From Trichostrongylus colubriformis (taxonomy: Eukaryota; Nematoda; Chromadorea; Rhabditida; Trichostrongylidae), in contig OZ022259.1 in assembly GCA_963978905.1 (NCBI GenBank), positions 17,334,068-17,398,067 of the forward strand: 64,000 nt of DNA. The letters are read 5' to 3'. Shown piece by piece: positions 34,351 to 45,627 of the stretch (its first letter is position 1; every line of letters starts with the position of its first letter). The notes beneath the pieces were generated by a model. That model was not told the origin of the DNA, searched no databases, and saw only the letters and a list, made by a program, of their open reading frames with translations. Made by a program: the position numbers and the translations under genes.

Positions 34351-34583
34351 TCGACCAAATTATTCCCCGGTATCTTCGAGTATTGGGTAAATCCATTACC
34401 CTCCCTTACTCAGAATATTACCACTGTTTTCCTTTCGAGAATATGAACTCAGCAAACTGCTTAGAGCAGTTTTTCCTTTCGACTATCTACTTTTCAATAG
34501 ATTTCAACAACTCGTTTTCGCTTTCAAGTGCTCTGAGTGATTCTATTGTGGGAGAACGGGAACCTTTCCCGTTCGCGGTAGCG

Positions 34584-35348
34584 CTAACGTAAACACAATG
34601 AACTCTTCATTCGAAACACCTCTGTAATGTCAACAGGCAAGATTCATACAATCCGTGTATTCCATTCACAGCACATATTTTTCCATGAAGCTCAGCATTT
34701 AACGCAATTCCCGTCTACTTTTTATTTATGCGTTCTGTGAAGTAAACATTCTCCACTCAAGGAGCTGCCCGGTCTCCTTTTTAATCCTCTCCTGCTAGCG
34801 CATGTTTACATGAGTAAACAACAACAACTATTCTTGAAAATAAAAAATTGGAAAAAAAATTTGAAAATAGTCTTTTGGTACTCAGGTACAATACTACTAT
34901 GACATTTTAAAGTCCGTAAAGTGACAAACCTTGTGACAAAGCACCATATAGCCACAAACTACCCTCTTTCACCTGAGCAAACCTTGTGGAAATCGGGATC
35001 CATGCCCGTCCCCCCCCCCCCCCCCTCATTGAACGAAGTGGTACTTGTTTTGGTGCTCACGAGGAAAAAATATGCCTGACCTATTCAAGGAAACCAAATG
35101 TCTCAACGATGATGTGTGGCACTCTTACCAGTAAAATCACACTCAAAGCAACCTATCAAAGTGTCACATGTTTCACGCCACTCCCTCTTTATTGGTTCCG
35201 CGCCAAAATGGACGTATGACATCCCCACATCTCGTAATTTATCACATATATGTGCAGCTCTGCTCGACTCGGCAGTAAAGCGAGTCGAAGGCAAAAATAC
35301 GTCCACCGCCAAAAGTAGTCCAGAGCCAAGAAATAGCTCCATTGTCAT
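34584..35348 (-). CDS. Candidate two-exon protein with hydrophobic N-terminus, unidentified
   Basis: Exon 1 on the minus strand runs 35348-35129: ATG, an N-terminus MTMELFLGSGLLLAVDVFL that looks like a signal anchor or signal peptide, then a Cys-containing stretch (ETCDTLIGCFECDFT) to a strong donor ACTG|GTAAGAGT. A possible last exon at 34621-34584 follows a TTGACATTACAG acceptor in the right phase and adds 12 residues to a TAG stop. Nothing in it matches a family I know. A second frame is also open over exon 1, which weakens the case. Confidence 0.3.
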
Positions 35349-35399
35349 AATTTTCCGCCATTCTCGTGTTTTCTTCACTGCTGCCCCTATTATCCTTCA

Positions 35400-35838
35400 C
35401 TTTCTTCGGCTGGTAAAACGATCATTCCTTTTTTGGAATGTGTCAAGCGTTTCGATTCCATTCCGGATGATAATTTCTTGGCAAGTCTTCCCACTATTGA
35501 AAAGGTGACTCCCCAAAAAATTCTCGAGTATGGATGAAAATTGCTGCCCCATCAACCTTATAGCCCTGATCTTGCTCCATCGGACTACCATCTTTTCCTT
35601 TCCCTATCTAACGCCATTCAAAGAAGCATTTTTGTATTGAAAATGAGGTTGACCTTTGATATGTTTATTTAGCCGAAAAAGGTTATCCGGGAGATGGAAG
35701 ACAATAATACCTATAGATGCGTGTGGACTTGTACTACATGTGTATGTACAGAAGAGATTGCTGGAAAGCAGTTTGGAGGGAAAAAGCGGTGTTTAAAAAT
35801 ACGGAAAGACTTTTTAGACTACCCAATATTAACAGCAA
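35400..35838 (+). mobile_element. Mariner remnant, 3' part (same family as 62583-63198)
   Basis: The + strand keeps the transposase segment SPDLAPSDYHLFLSLSNAIQ with the catalytic Asp, but in-frame stops surround it. The 3' terminal repeat ACTTTTTAGACTACCCAA ends at about 35836 followed by TA. The 5' end is not recognisable. Confidence 0.75.
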
Positions 35839-35839
35839 T

Positions 35840-36683
35840 ATTTGAAAATTTTGATTCCTATAACTACGTGTATTTTTTATTGATTAGCAAATTTTATTCA
35901 ATTTATTTTGTTTTGTTTTCAATTTCATTTGATTTAATTTATTATACTCCCTGGAAGATCCCTTTCTTAAATTTAATAAAATGTTAAGAATGGATGTTTC
36001 TCTTTCTCTTCATTCTCGTAGACAACTGTGTTACTAGCTTACCTACCCCAAGGGTATGAGAGGGTTGGTTGCCTGTCAACATAGATCCAGGATTTGATCC
36101 TCGAACCCCGCTACTGGGAGCGACGCTACTTTTACCTACACTACCTCCACCTCCAACAAAGAATCAAGAAAACATTGGACACAATTATAACTATTTTTTT
36201 GTTCCTCCCAGAGGCCTCGTGGTGACGGCTTGCTATGTTTTTTCGGGTTCATTCAGCTAACACTGATACAGTCATGAGCAAATCCCCGAAGCACTCACGC
36301 TAATCAAACCAACAAGCAGAATGCATTAATCTTCTACAGATCGAATAAAAAACCAGTCAGACAACAAGAAAGCTGCAGTGGAATGATCCATGTCCAGATC
36401 TATCGATCTGAACCAGCTTTGAAATCTTATCGCCTTTTCTCTGGAACAACCACCGATTTCTTATGCTCTCACATCGTAGCGTGTTTTCCAAACCGCTTTT
36501 AAACGAAACATTCTTTTCCTTCTTCCGTTTTCCAGTGTGACTTTCACTTTGGCCTTGTAAATGTCGTCAATTCATATCTGTAAATGTTTTACGAAGCGAA
36601 AACGAAAACATCCCTGATCCTTATCGCTGCGACGAGGATTTTTTGTTGCATTTATGGCGTGTTTGTCTCGTAAAGTAGCGATC
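35840..36683. other. No gene recognised
   Basis: AT-rich. A GGATTTGATCCTCGAACCCC motif near 36090 is reminiscent of a tRNA-like promoter box but no cloverleaf can be drawn around it. A short open stretch follows a good TTCCGTTTTCCAG acceptor at 36536, with a stop 15 codons later; no partner exon seen. Confidence 0.35.
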
Positions 36684-37110
36684 TTAAAGGAATCGTTCAC
36701 GGAAAGATGAGTTTTTCTGTAACCCACACATTTACGTTGTGTTTGCCTAATATGGGCCGCATGCAAAGTATCACGCGAAAAATGTGAAACCGTCTGAGAT
36801 AATCACCACAAAGCCTCGACCGGGAGGTGGGAAGGGCTCCGAGCAAGTGCCCACCCCGTCGTCCGCCGCGTTCGGAGACGCATTGTAGGAGCAGAAAGTT
36901 ACGCAAACAGTCCTACTCCCCGTCCCCAACCGCGGCAGACAACGGGACGGGGCCTTTACTTGAAGACCTCACCCACCCGGCCGAGAATTTGGGTGAGCTG
37001 TATCTTAGCCGAATTCTCACTTTTTCGCGTGAAACTTTGTATGCGGCCCTCATTAGGCAAATACGGCATAAATATATGGGTAAGAAAGAAACTCATTAGG
37101 ATCATCCTTT
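36684..37110. mobile_element. Hairpin MITE family A, copy 5
   Basis: Left end TTAAAGGAATCGTTCACGG; right end decayed (AGGATCATCCTTT). Inner blocks CATGCAAAGTATCACGCGAA and TTTTTCGCGTGAAACTTTG are inverted partners. Confidence 0.82.
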
Positions 37111-37754
37111 CAACCTTTTTTCGTCAATCCGTATCTCACACTGCTACAGCACGTCTTTCGTTTAGACAATAAGTTCCCAGCATTCTCCACTTTTACAACT
37201 GAAGGTACATTCTACGACCGATCTGGTGTAGCAATGCCTCCTGGTCTACATCCACGGAGGCCGCACCCTTTCCGTAGCTAGAAGATGAGCGATAGGGCGA
37301 TAAGATGTTGTAGAGTGCGTTCATGTACACCCCCTGAATCTTCCCCGCCCATTCCCTATTGTAGTTGACCTTTCTATGGCTCCGTGCTCTCCCCTTCGAT
37401 TCTTTCTCCTCTCTTCCTCCTAGATCTCTTGCCAAATTCCTCCATGAACCTGCGTTATGGTGGAAATTGAAAGCGGCAAGAAAGTACCTGATTTCAAGTG
37501 TTGTAGGCGACGATCTTATTTTTTCCTACTGGATAGCTACTTATCGACTTAATTTTTGTTTTTATACGGCAACCTATACAACCGGTTGTAGAAAACGCTT
37601 CATAATCAGAAATGGATTGCAAATCATTGATTGACATTCCTATCATGTGTTCCTAGAAAAGCATCAGAACAGTTTATAGTCAACAGTAATGAGTGCCAAT
37701 ACTGCAGCCTACGAACCCTGTCAAACAGATTTTCGCTCAATATTAGACCACTGC

Positions 37755-38210
37755 CTTCTGAACGTATCGTCCACGGAAATGCATGTTCTCCTGTTACCTG
37801 CATATTCATGTTAATTTGCTTACAAAGGGCCACATGTAAAGTTTCATGCGCATATACAAGAATCAGTTGATATAAAGCCCCAAAGCGACGGACGACGGGG
37901 TGGGGCGTCCGAGTAGGTTTGGACGCTAGAGCGCTGAGGAGCAAAGAGGCGACACTCACATGGCGCACACAGAGCGAAAAGCAGATCAACACTTGGCGCA
38001 AGAATTTCAGTTGCGCTCTGGCCGCTGACGGATGTTCAAATGTTGTGGCGGGAAACGGGGCGGGAGTCCAAACGAAAGCTTTTCTATTTTTGCTTTAGAA
38101 CAGAAAGGAATTTCCGGTAGTCTTTGTGTTTCTATCCTTGTAGTGTATCTGAGAGAGTGATTTTCAAAGAACTTGGAATCATGGAATTTCTGTGGACGAT
38201 TCCTTCATAT
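37755..38210. mobile_element. Hairpin MITE family A, copy 6, diverged
   Basis: Left end CGTATCGTCCACGGAAATGC, right end TTCTGTGGACGATTCCTT. The GC-rich core CGACGGACGACGGGGTGGGG is kept on the left only. The right arm is mostly replaced by unrelated sequence. Confidence 0.6.
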
Positions 38211-38698
38211 AACTTTTTTCACAATTTATTCTGCATAATTAGCAAAAAATTTCGAAATTAAATCTAACAAAAAAGAACTGTAGAATTCATCGATGATGTA
38301 GATCATCACAGGGATGAGAAAAACAATTTTCTCACTCACATAAAGGAAGGAGAGAATCAAAAATATCATAAATAGTCCGCCCACCACGGGACTTCATCCC
38401 CCTGTGCTAAGCCAGTGCTCTTCGTCGGATAGAATTTAGCGGTTTTAACAGCCCTACTGCCAACCCGTCATGTATGCCCACTTGAACCCATCATTCTTGT
38501 TCTTTTCGGCAGTTTTACAGCTCAGCCACTCCTATCACGCACACCGGAACCTCGTCTTGCAAGAAAAGTAGATAATTATAAGTTTTATTGAACGCTCCAG
38601 TTGAAACTTCTTATGTGGTCCCACTATCACCATTAACCGGCCCTTGAGTACTTTTTTCTTGGTCCTTATTGAAGGCCGGATTAACGTAGTAGCTTCAG

Positions 38699-38940
38699 CG
38701 TCGCACTACACTTTTACGATACCGGGAATCAGATTTCGCCCACACATCAATCTCCCGATGCTGCTTCATGAATCGGATTACTACAATTTCGAGAAGTGGC
38801 AAGGAGCTCCTCTTGGGTAAGCCTTCCAACGTAACCTGGGCGGAACCATCTTGCCATAATTGAAATAAGCGTTTTACTCACTCAGAAGCTCTTTCCCTTA
38901 CGACTCAGAAGAAAAGCCACGCCGTCGAGCTGCTTCTTGT

Positions 38941-38971
<31 letters not shown>

Positions 38972-39232
38972 CTTATTTATTTATTCAATACACCAAGTGG
39001 TGCGCACAAGGGTAGTTCAAACATTTTTGGTAATACAGACCATGACAAAATGCAAGGTATGAGAAGAGTAAACAACAAAAGTTGAAGTGAGAGGTAGCAT
39101 CTTTCCAATCAACTGATTTCTAGCAAAGCTTTCTCAGTGGATGAGTACTTTTATTGGAACATACCGTACCCAGTCAACCATCTGGCTGTCTGGAAATTCG
39201 AATGCCCTTTTGATTCAGAGTGCGTTGCCTAG
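38699..39232 (+). CDS. Candidate two 3' exons of an unidentified protein, plus strand
   Basis: Exon A (38699-38816) follows a TAGCTTCAG acceptor and ends in CTTGG|GTAAGC. Exon B (39124-39232) follows AACTGATTTCTAG and ends in TAG. The phases join exactly (two bases plus one). The joined protein piece has about 75 residues and is rich in aromatic residues and Pro: FRPHINLPMLLHESDYYNF..., then DEYFYWNIPYPVNHLAVWKF... with two Cys near the end (FECPFDSECVA). The frame of exon A is open further upstream without a Met. I do not recognise the family, and upstream exons were not found. Confidence 0.4.
38938..38989 (+). repeat. TTTA microsatellite
   Basis: About a dozen TTTA units with one TTAC interruption, lying inside the intron between the two candidate exons at 38.7 and 39.1 kb. 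Confidence 0.95.
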
Positions 39233-39239
39233 GGATAAA

Positions 39240-41040
39240 TTGATTTACGATTAGATTCACTGAACATCAGAATAACTAAATATTAATAGAAATTAATCAT
39301 TTGGCCTGAACTCTGCTCCGCTCTTGCCAATGACTTGCCTCGGCTACTTTTTCAAGGGTTTCGTACTTTCAGCAAAATTTGCTAGATTTCTGCGGAATAT
39401 CCAAACTTTCTTATCTCTCGACTGCGGAGGATTGGGTCAATCTACGCAAAACTGGCTTCCTTTCTTACGGAGTTACCTAGTTGTTTGAATTATCTCAATC
39501 AACAGAAAGGTCTTCTGAAAGTAAATAAGCGTGTTTTATTTAAAGGCACATGCTAAGATTAGCTAAGTGTGGTTATGGGCTTGAAAATGAAGAAAAGAGC
39601 TCGGTGGGTTTGAAGTGAAGAAAAAGAAAACAAACCGTCGGTAAACACTGAACATACAGGTCCCTATAGTAAAAGTCACGTGTGTATTCCCTCAAGACAA
39701 AAAATTCGCGCGGCGCATGTGTAGAGCGGCGCGATGTACGAGGACCGTGTTGGATGGGTCCTAAAGCGATGAAGGTGCATAGATTCCACTTAAGGCGTCC
39801 AAGGAACCACTGGATACGGCGCCCACCCAGTCACACGTCCGGCGCCGCGACGCGTATTTTCTGCCATAATGGCACATTTCCACAATTCTTACGTTGGAGA
39901 AGGAGCATGAGAAGGGAGAACGTGCACTTGTAACAGACCGGACGCAAAATGCAGCGGAAGCAATTTCAAAAAAGTCATGCAAATACGGATGGCCGGAGCA
40001 TATCGCTAACCGGAATGGCTCGAACACTCTCGTACTCGTCCATACGCACAAATATAGCACTTCCTTTCCAGTTTTTGCAATAATTTTTGATAAAGGGCAG
40101 CCATTTATCCCAGTTAATCATGAAATGTGCTTTCAAAAATTCCCGCAATAGAGGTCTTGAGAATTTCTATGACCTATAAATCACCGAAGTGAAGTACTTT
40201 GGTGCCTCCACGTGCCAGCGTAACGAAAAGGTGCACCGGAATAAATTAGCGCTAGAAAATTTCGAAACGTACGAACAATCTTGCAAAAATCAGAGCCCAC
40301 TGCATTCCACATTCGCTCGAGTGGCAATGAGACCAGATCTCTAAGCGATTCGCTGGCCTGAATTTTCGCACAAATGTGTCGTGCGACACCGCAGTTAAAT
40401 GAGGCGTCGCGTTCTATCCACGTTGCATGCTTTTGATACAACACACTGCTCACTTATAACAGTTGACTGACCGCATTATTCTTACGTGGTTCATCTCAGC
40501 TTAATCGACAATCATCTCTTTACCGGATTTGCAGAAAAACACTTTACTTATTCTTTGTTTTTTGCTGACAGTGAGTCTAATTTGTAATCTCGATGCACTT
40601 CTTATTTGTTGCCAATCAGAAGCACCCATTGCACTTCAACAGTTTGAAGGCCGCTTGCAAATCCTCTTTGCGGGTATCTTCAAACAGAACCGATTGTTTT
40701 TCCGTGTCAACACAAACAATTCTTTATTTACTTCCGAGTAAGCGTTGTGTTAATACGCTCCATGCGTTTTTGATAACCCAGTGCGACAGTGTTTATGCTG
40801 GTGCAGTCCATATGTCTAGGAAAGGGTTCGGATATCCCTAAGCCTGGTTGTAGTCACTAGCGGTAAAAAGCGCCTAGAAAGCAGTTTGCAAGGGTCAGCA
40901 GGAAGGCTGCATTCATACTTTCCTACGCGTCGCATGAATGCGGCTTCTCCCACTCGATGTATAATGCTTGAACCGCTTTAGCATAAAAGCAATCATTATA
41001 ATCTACGAAGTAACGTGTTTCAAATATTGAACAAAAGCGT
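39240..41040. other. No confident gene; two overlapping open frames
   Basis: At 40532-40740 the + strand is open after a GGATTTGCAG acceptor up to CTTCCGA|GTAAGCG, with a hydrophobic start (LLILCFLLTVSLI). A second frame with a real ATG at about 40591 is open for 82 codons through the same bases. The two cannot both be real and neither matches a known family. Confidence 0.3.
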
Positions 41041-41369
41041 GAGAACCGGAAAGGGTGCCAAAAAAAAGTCGCTTATTCTCCTCCACTCTCAACACTGTAT
41101 TAGTCGAACTTCCGTAGGTTCTGACAAGGTATCTTTCCAAAATTCAAAAAAACGCCTCACACCATCACTTGACTCCGTGACAGCCTTTTGACGAACAGGA
41201 TCGGGAGCTTTTTCCGAGTGAGCATGATGTGCTACCCGAAATTCCTTCATCTTAGTTCACAATCCTACTAACAAGGTGAGGTCTGTTCACTGTGGGTACC
41301 TGAGAGGAGTCATATTGGGAAGTGGCCTCGCACATTCCCTTTTCTCCTAGTTCTCAACGTCTTGGTTTT

Positions 41370-41884
41370 TAAAGACAATGTTAGGGGTAATGTGGGTGAT
41401 GAGAATCCCTAAGAGGAGTCATTCCCTCGAAAACTACAGGTTTGGAAGGCCTACTTGCGGCGAAATCCCCAGCGAAGGGCGCGTCCCCGAGCTGTGGCAG
41501 AGGCGGCCTTTTCTGCTCGAGCCGCCTTACGGTGCTCGGTCCGCCTCCTAGCGATTGATTGGCTGGGGTGGGAATAGAAGGTATCGCGCCCGCTTTCTCA
41601 ATTTTGGCTTGAAGCGCACTCCAGAAAAGGGATGCTCACTCATTCTCGAACATCTCTTCGTGTTTACAACATGGCAACACGGCAATGGAACATTCGTCCG
41701 GACCACCCGTCTCTTCACGGTAATGCTCCACATGGAGGATCAACGGTGGGGTGGGGTCCCATTTCTCGGGTTTTTGACCAGTTCCATCCGTTTTTTCTTC
41801 ACTATCCTGTTACTAGGCATCTCGACTTTCACATTCACTACCTCTTTTACTTTTCTGCCAAATTTCCTCAAACACTGCCTTTAA
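41370..41884. mobile_element. MITE family F, copy 4, inside family H
   Basis: Starts TTTAAAGACAATGTTAGGGG and ends AAACACTGCCTTTAAA. It contains GGCGAAATCCCCAGC, GTGTTTACAACATGG, CTCGGGTTTTTGACC and CATCTCGACTTTCACATTC. It shares its terminal TTTAAAG with the next copy. Confidence 0.8.
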
Positions 41885-42410
41885 AGACAGTGTTCGAGAT
41901 GATGTGGGTGACAGGGAATCCCATAAGGAGGCATTGAGTGAAAAACTACGGGTCTGGAAGGCCCATGCATGGCGAAATTCCCCGCGGAAGGCGCCCCATT
42001 GAGCTGTGGCGGAGGCGGCCTCGTCAGGACAAGCCGCCTTGGACAAGGACAGCCCGCCTCCAGGCGACGTGATTAGGGGTTGGTCACGATGCGGTTGGTC
42101 AAGAAGATCGGCAGGATTGAATGTATCGAGCGCGCTTTCTCACTTTTAGCTTGAAACTGACCACATGAAAATAGATGCTGTCGCATTTCCGAACATCCCT
42201 TCATGCTTACGTCTTGGTAATGCCAGTGGAAAACCTATGCGGACTACCCGCGTTTTGACGGAAAGGTCGTCCGCGCCCAGAACCAATGGTGGGAAGGGGT
42301 TCTATTTCTTGGGTTTTTGGCCACTTCCATTCGTTTTTTCTCCACTTTCCTGTTACTAGGCATCTCGGCTTTCATATTCACTACTTCTTTTACTTTTCGT
42401 CCGGACAGGA
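41878..42410. mobile_element. MITE family F, copy 5, tandem to copy 4
   Basis: Starts CTTTAAAGACAGTGTTCGAG directly at the end of copy 4, in the same orientation, and runs through CATCTCGGCTTTCATATTC to about TTTCGTCCGGA. Its right inverted end is missing. Confidence 0.75.
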
Positions 42411-42687
42411 CATGTCAACACCACTTAAACCCCTCCTGAGGCGTGTTTGAGGCATCAAAAATGACACTCCGGATCATAGCAGCGTTGTCTGAGCATTATC
42501 AGCTCTACGACTTCCATGAACTGAGGGCCCCCACAGAAGTTGGTTTCGCTGTTCCAGGCAGACTCTGGTGCCGTAGCTGCTCTAAAACCCGACTGACCGA
42601 CTGGAGGCTCTATATTTTCATGACGGCAAAAGAAGTAAGCCACAGCTTGCTCCTGCTTCTTTCCGTAAATCTTGGCATGGTATTTTC

Positions 42688-42943
42688 TTGATAAGCGTCC
42701 TGTCCTTGCAGCCAACACCAAGATATTAACTAAGTTTATTCGGCTAACGTTTCGACCTGTCGCCTTCGTCAGAGCCTTAAAGCACAGCCGGCCGTCGTTA
42801 AGACCACCGTTATTCTCGTAACGGTGGTCTTAACGACGGCCGGCTGTGCGTTAAGGCTCTGACGAAGGCGACAAGGCCGAAACGTTAGCCGAATAAACTT
42901 AGTTAATATCTTAGTGCTGGCTGCAAGGACAGGACACTTATCA
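42688..42943. mobile_element. Near-perfect 250-bp palindrome with GACGAAGG...CGAAACGTT motif (family U)
   Basis: Arms from GTCCTTGCAGCCA through TTTATTCGGCTAACGTTTCG and CCTTCGTCAGAGCC to a centre near 42815, then their complement back out. In the right arm CTGACGA, a short GGC...GCC stem and GAAAC occur in the order of a hammerhead ribozyme core. Such cores occur in Penelope-like and related retroelements. No transposase or reverse transcriptase is present here. Confidence 0.7.
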
Positions 42944-42990
42944 AGAAACTTCCAGGGATATTTTGTTTCGACATTTCGATCTTTCCTTAC

Positions 42991-43062
42991 CATTTGATTC
43001 GTATACTTGGCGTATGTGAACCGTGAGCCAAATGACCCCTTTTTGGCATCCCTTGTACACAT
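42991..43062 (-). CDS. Possible first exon of an unidentified protein, minus strand
   Basis: ATG followed by 24 codons (MCTRDAKKGSFGSRF..., ending YTNQM) to a good donor ATG|GTAAGG. The next sequence on this strand is the family U palindrome and no second exon was found. It may be chance. Confidence 0.15.
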
Positions 43063-43099
43063 TGTTGATTCAGCAAAAATATGTTACTATTTCAATATC

Positions 43100-43990
43100 C
43101 AACAAACTGTCCCTTCCACTCCATCACTTTAGCGCACACTGTACTTTCTTGAATCTTGAAGATTTCAAAGAATCATGAAAATCGCCTCAATGTCGTTGCT
43201 ACACCCTTTTCGCTGCGTCGTTCGCAATTAATCTCTTTCACTAGTCATTGCGCACAGCGATGGCTTGGTTACGCACTGATGGCGTTTTTCTGAGTGCAAA
43301 TGGCGACGCTATGGCTGGAGATTACACTTTTTTTGCAATCTGTTCCTTTTCAAAAGAGTTCACAATCATCTCTGAGCACTTCGAGGTCACCAAGGTTGAG
43401 TCAAGGATTTTCAAAGGGATTGAATTTCAGCAATAGTTGGTAGGTGTCTTTCAATGCCGAACAATTTTTTTTCAAATACCCAAAAAATCTCACAGATGGC
43501 GCAAAACTCTGCTTTCGATACAGGGGAGCGAAGGTAGATACATACACTGGACGTTCATCAGTCCCTTAAAACACGCCATGCACTTCCTTTAACTCTGTCT
43601 TGGCTGGATATTTTGGTACGCATGAAGGTACTCTTGGGGTAGAGCGCAAGTCACCGTTGGCGCAATCCCGATGAAGAAAGTAGGGAAGGGTAGGGCATTT
43701 TATCCAAATTTCGTATCTATGCGTCACTAATGGGCCAGTAATATCAAACAACGTGTTAGCAGCATATCCCCGGATTTATGGTCTGAGATACTGTTCCTTG
43801 AAACAGCTCCATTTATAACACCCCCCCCCCTCAATAAGGTAGCACTTAACGTCCTCTTCTAGTAATTCGTAGATATTAGGAGCCATAGACGGCTCTAGTG
43901 TAGTGTCCATCCGCTTGTCCTATGTTCCGAGTCGGCACTATTACTAACTTCTCATAGCTGAATATCAAATGTTTTATGACATATAGTTGA
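43100..43990. other. No confident gene
   Basis: A 58-codon + frame begins with ATG at 43260 (MAWLRTDGVFLSANGDAM...) just after a GCGCACAG acceptor-like site. No family or partner exon is recognised. A C run sits near 43820. Confidence 0.35.
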
Positions 43991-44007
43991 ACAATATAAC
44001 TCGGTAA

Positions 44008-44275
44008 TCAGTTCTTGTCGGGATGCGCCGTGCATTCTAGTTCCATTCAGAATCGTGATGGCAGGTGATCGTGAATTGCCCATACAACGACTTGCGGGGG
44101 CCAGCCGATGTACAAGCCAGTGCTCTTGCTCTCTGGTTCGAATTAAAAACCAATTCACCGACTCGAAAGAGAGGGAATGCTAGGTTGGCTCAGGCAGGTG
44201 CTGATGCTGGGTTTGATCTTCGCACCATGAGAGAGGGAGTGCGCGCCAGTCGTCACTGCACCACCTCCGCCCCTT
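44008..44275 (-). repeat. tRNA-derived SINE, copy 4, minus strand
   Basis: Inverted relative to the other copies. Reading + it shows GGGATGCGCCGTGCATTCTA, ACGACTTGCGG, CAGCCGATGTACAAG and finally TTTGATCTTCGCACC and CACTGCACCACCTCC, the complement of the SINE head. Confidence 0.82.
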
Positions 44276-44339
44276 TTCGTACAAGTTTTACAACTTGCAC
44301 ATTAGTCATAATGTTATATAACAAGACCAGTACATAACG

Positions 44340-45290
44340 CTTAATTTATTCAAGTTGACCATCAATTTAACTCATTAACTACATAATTTTGTCTCAGAAT
44401 ACTTGCTTCCTTTCCCTTACACATGAGCACAGAGGGAGGATGCCTGGGTTTAAGCATCGTCAAAGGGCACGAGCGGAGCGGATCTTCAGCCTTCCTTGTC
44501 CCTTTCTGATTTAATCTTTTGAACATTGTTTCATGATTGATATTTCTAAAACCTCTTCCACCAGACAATGGAAACTCAGTTTCCGCATTGCCAGACTCTT
44601 CATTTCAATTTGGCGCATCAAATATCGTTGCGACTTAGTTACACAGTGGGCTGAGATCTCAAGGACGCGATCTTGGGCTTTGCCGAACCTGTTATCTTTT
44701 CCTGTTGGGGCTAATTCTCCGCGATTGGGAAAACTCCACGGAACTTTCCTAACATCATGTCTAGAGATCTATGCGGCATCGTAATCGATAGATGTTTTTT
44801 GGGATTATTAGTTGCTGGATCTGATCCGAAGCGTCAGAAGCGCTTGTAACGAGTGAAAGACAACGAGATGGTAACGATGGAGACAAGAGGGGTGGTATAG
44901 GGGGGATAGGATTGCGAAGGCGGGCTTCGGCAACAGCCAGAGCCTGTTGTGATGCAATACGCCCATCTCAACCACCCCCCCCCCTTCCTCCCCTTCCGCA
45001 GTCTCTCTTCCTTGTGGATATACGCACAGCACAGCTAACTGGCTTACTGTGGGTTTTTCATTGTAACTAATTTACTCTGTATGCATCCTTCAAGCTTGTT
45101 CCTTCCAAATGGCTTCGCCGCTCATGCTATTCCCCCAGGCTACCGTATATTACGCATAGCATAATACCCCGTTTCCTTTATCAACAAATAGAGCATAACC
45201 ATGCTTCTAAATGGCCCTACCGGTTAGACAATGAAACTGTTAGATTTTATCGCATATTTTAATCTGATCAATGAAAAATGTTTCAATTAG
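44340..45290. other. No confident gene
   Basis: An 83-codon + frame with ATG at about 44533 overlaps a second open frame through GACAATGGAAACTCAG. The two frames conflict and neither carries a domain I recognise. Confidence 0.3.
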
Positions 45291-45627
45291 GAGATCCGCT
45301 TATTGAACAATTTCGCTCCAGATCCTATGCATGTGAAATTCAGAGGAGGCCCAGAGTTGGAGGCTACCTGAGGTTAAACCCAGTCTATTCTAACCAGATC
45401 GACCAAAATCGAATTGACACATGTGTTCAATGAAATTTAATCGCGTCAGTTTTTTTTTTCGACAGAATCCTTCGTCAAGGGTGACTTTCCAAGGACATTC
45501 CAGCTTTATCACTTTCGGAACCGCTCCGATGCCCGCTAATCGTGTTTCAGTGAACATTGGACACATTCTGTGGGATTCTGTGAGCTTATTCACAAAAACA
45601 GAACAATTTTTCTGTAAAATGGGTTAA
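45291..45627 (+). CDS. Candidate two 3' exons of an unidentified protein, plus strand
   Basis: Exon A (45291-45424) follows a TTTCAATTAG acceptor and reads DPLIEQFRSRSYACE... to ...QNRIDTC. Exon B (45466-45627) follows a run of T and CGACAG and reads NPSSRVTFQGHSSFITF... to ...QFFCKMG and TAA. Joined they give about 97 residues in one frame. The weak point is the donor, GTTCAA, and the very short 41-base intron. No known domain is recognised. Confidence 0.3.

Larger units (their letters stand above)
41046..42665. mobile_element. Family H element, copy 2, split by two family F insertions
   Basis: The left part 41046-41369 matches 17950-18297 and the right part about 42445-42665 matches 18355-18590. 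Between them lie two family F copies. The outer family H inverted ends are not found here, so the copy is truncated at both sides. Confidence 0.7.

Noticed and set aside
36085..36110. tRNA-like B-box motif
   Set aside because: No matching A box or cloverleaf could be drawn around it.
41555..42400. Repeated open frames ending in similar Phe-rich peptides
   Set aside because: They lie in family F MITEs and recur with the repeat at several loci with frameshifts; no known protein family.
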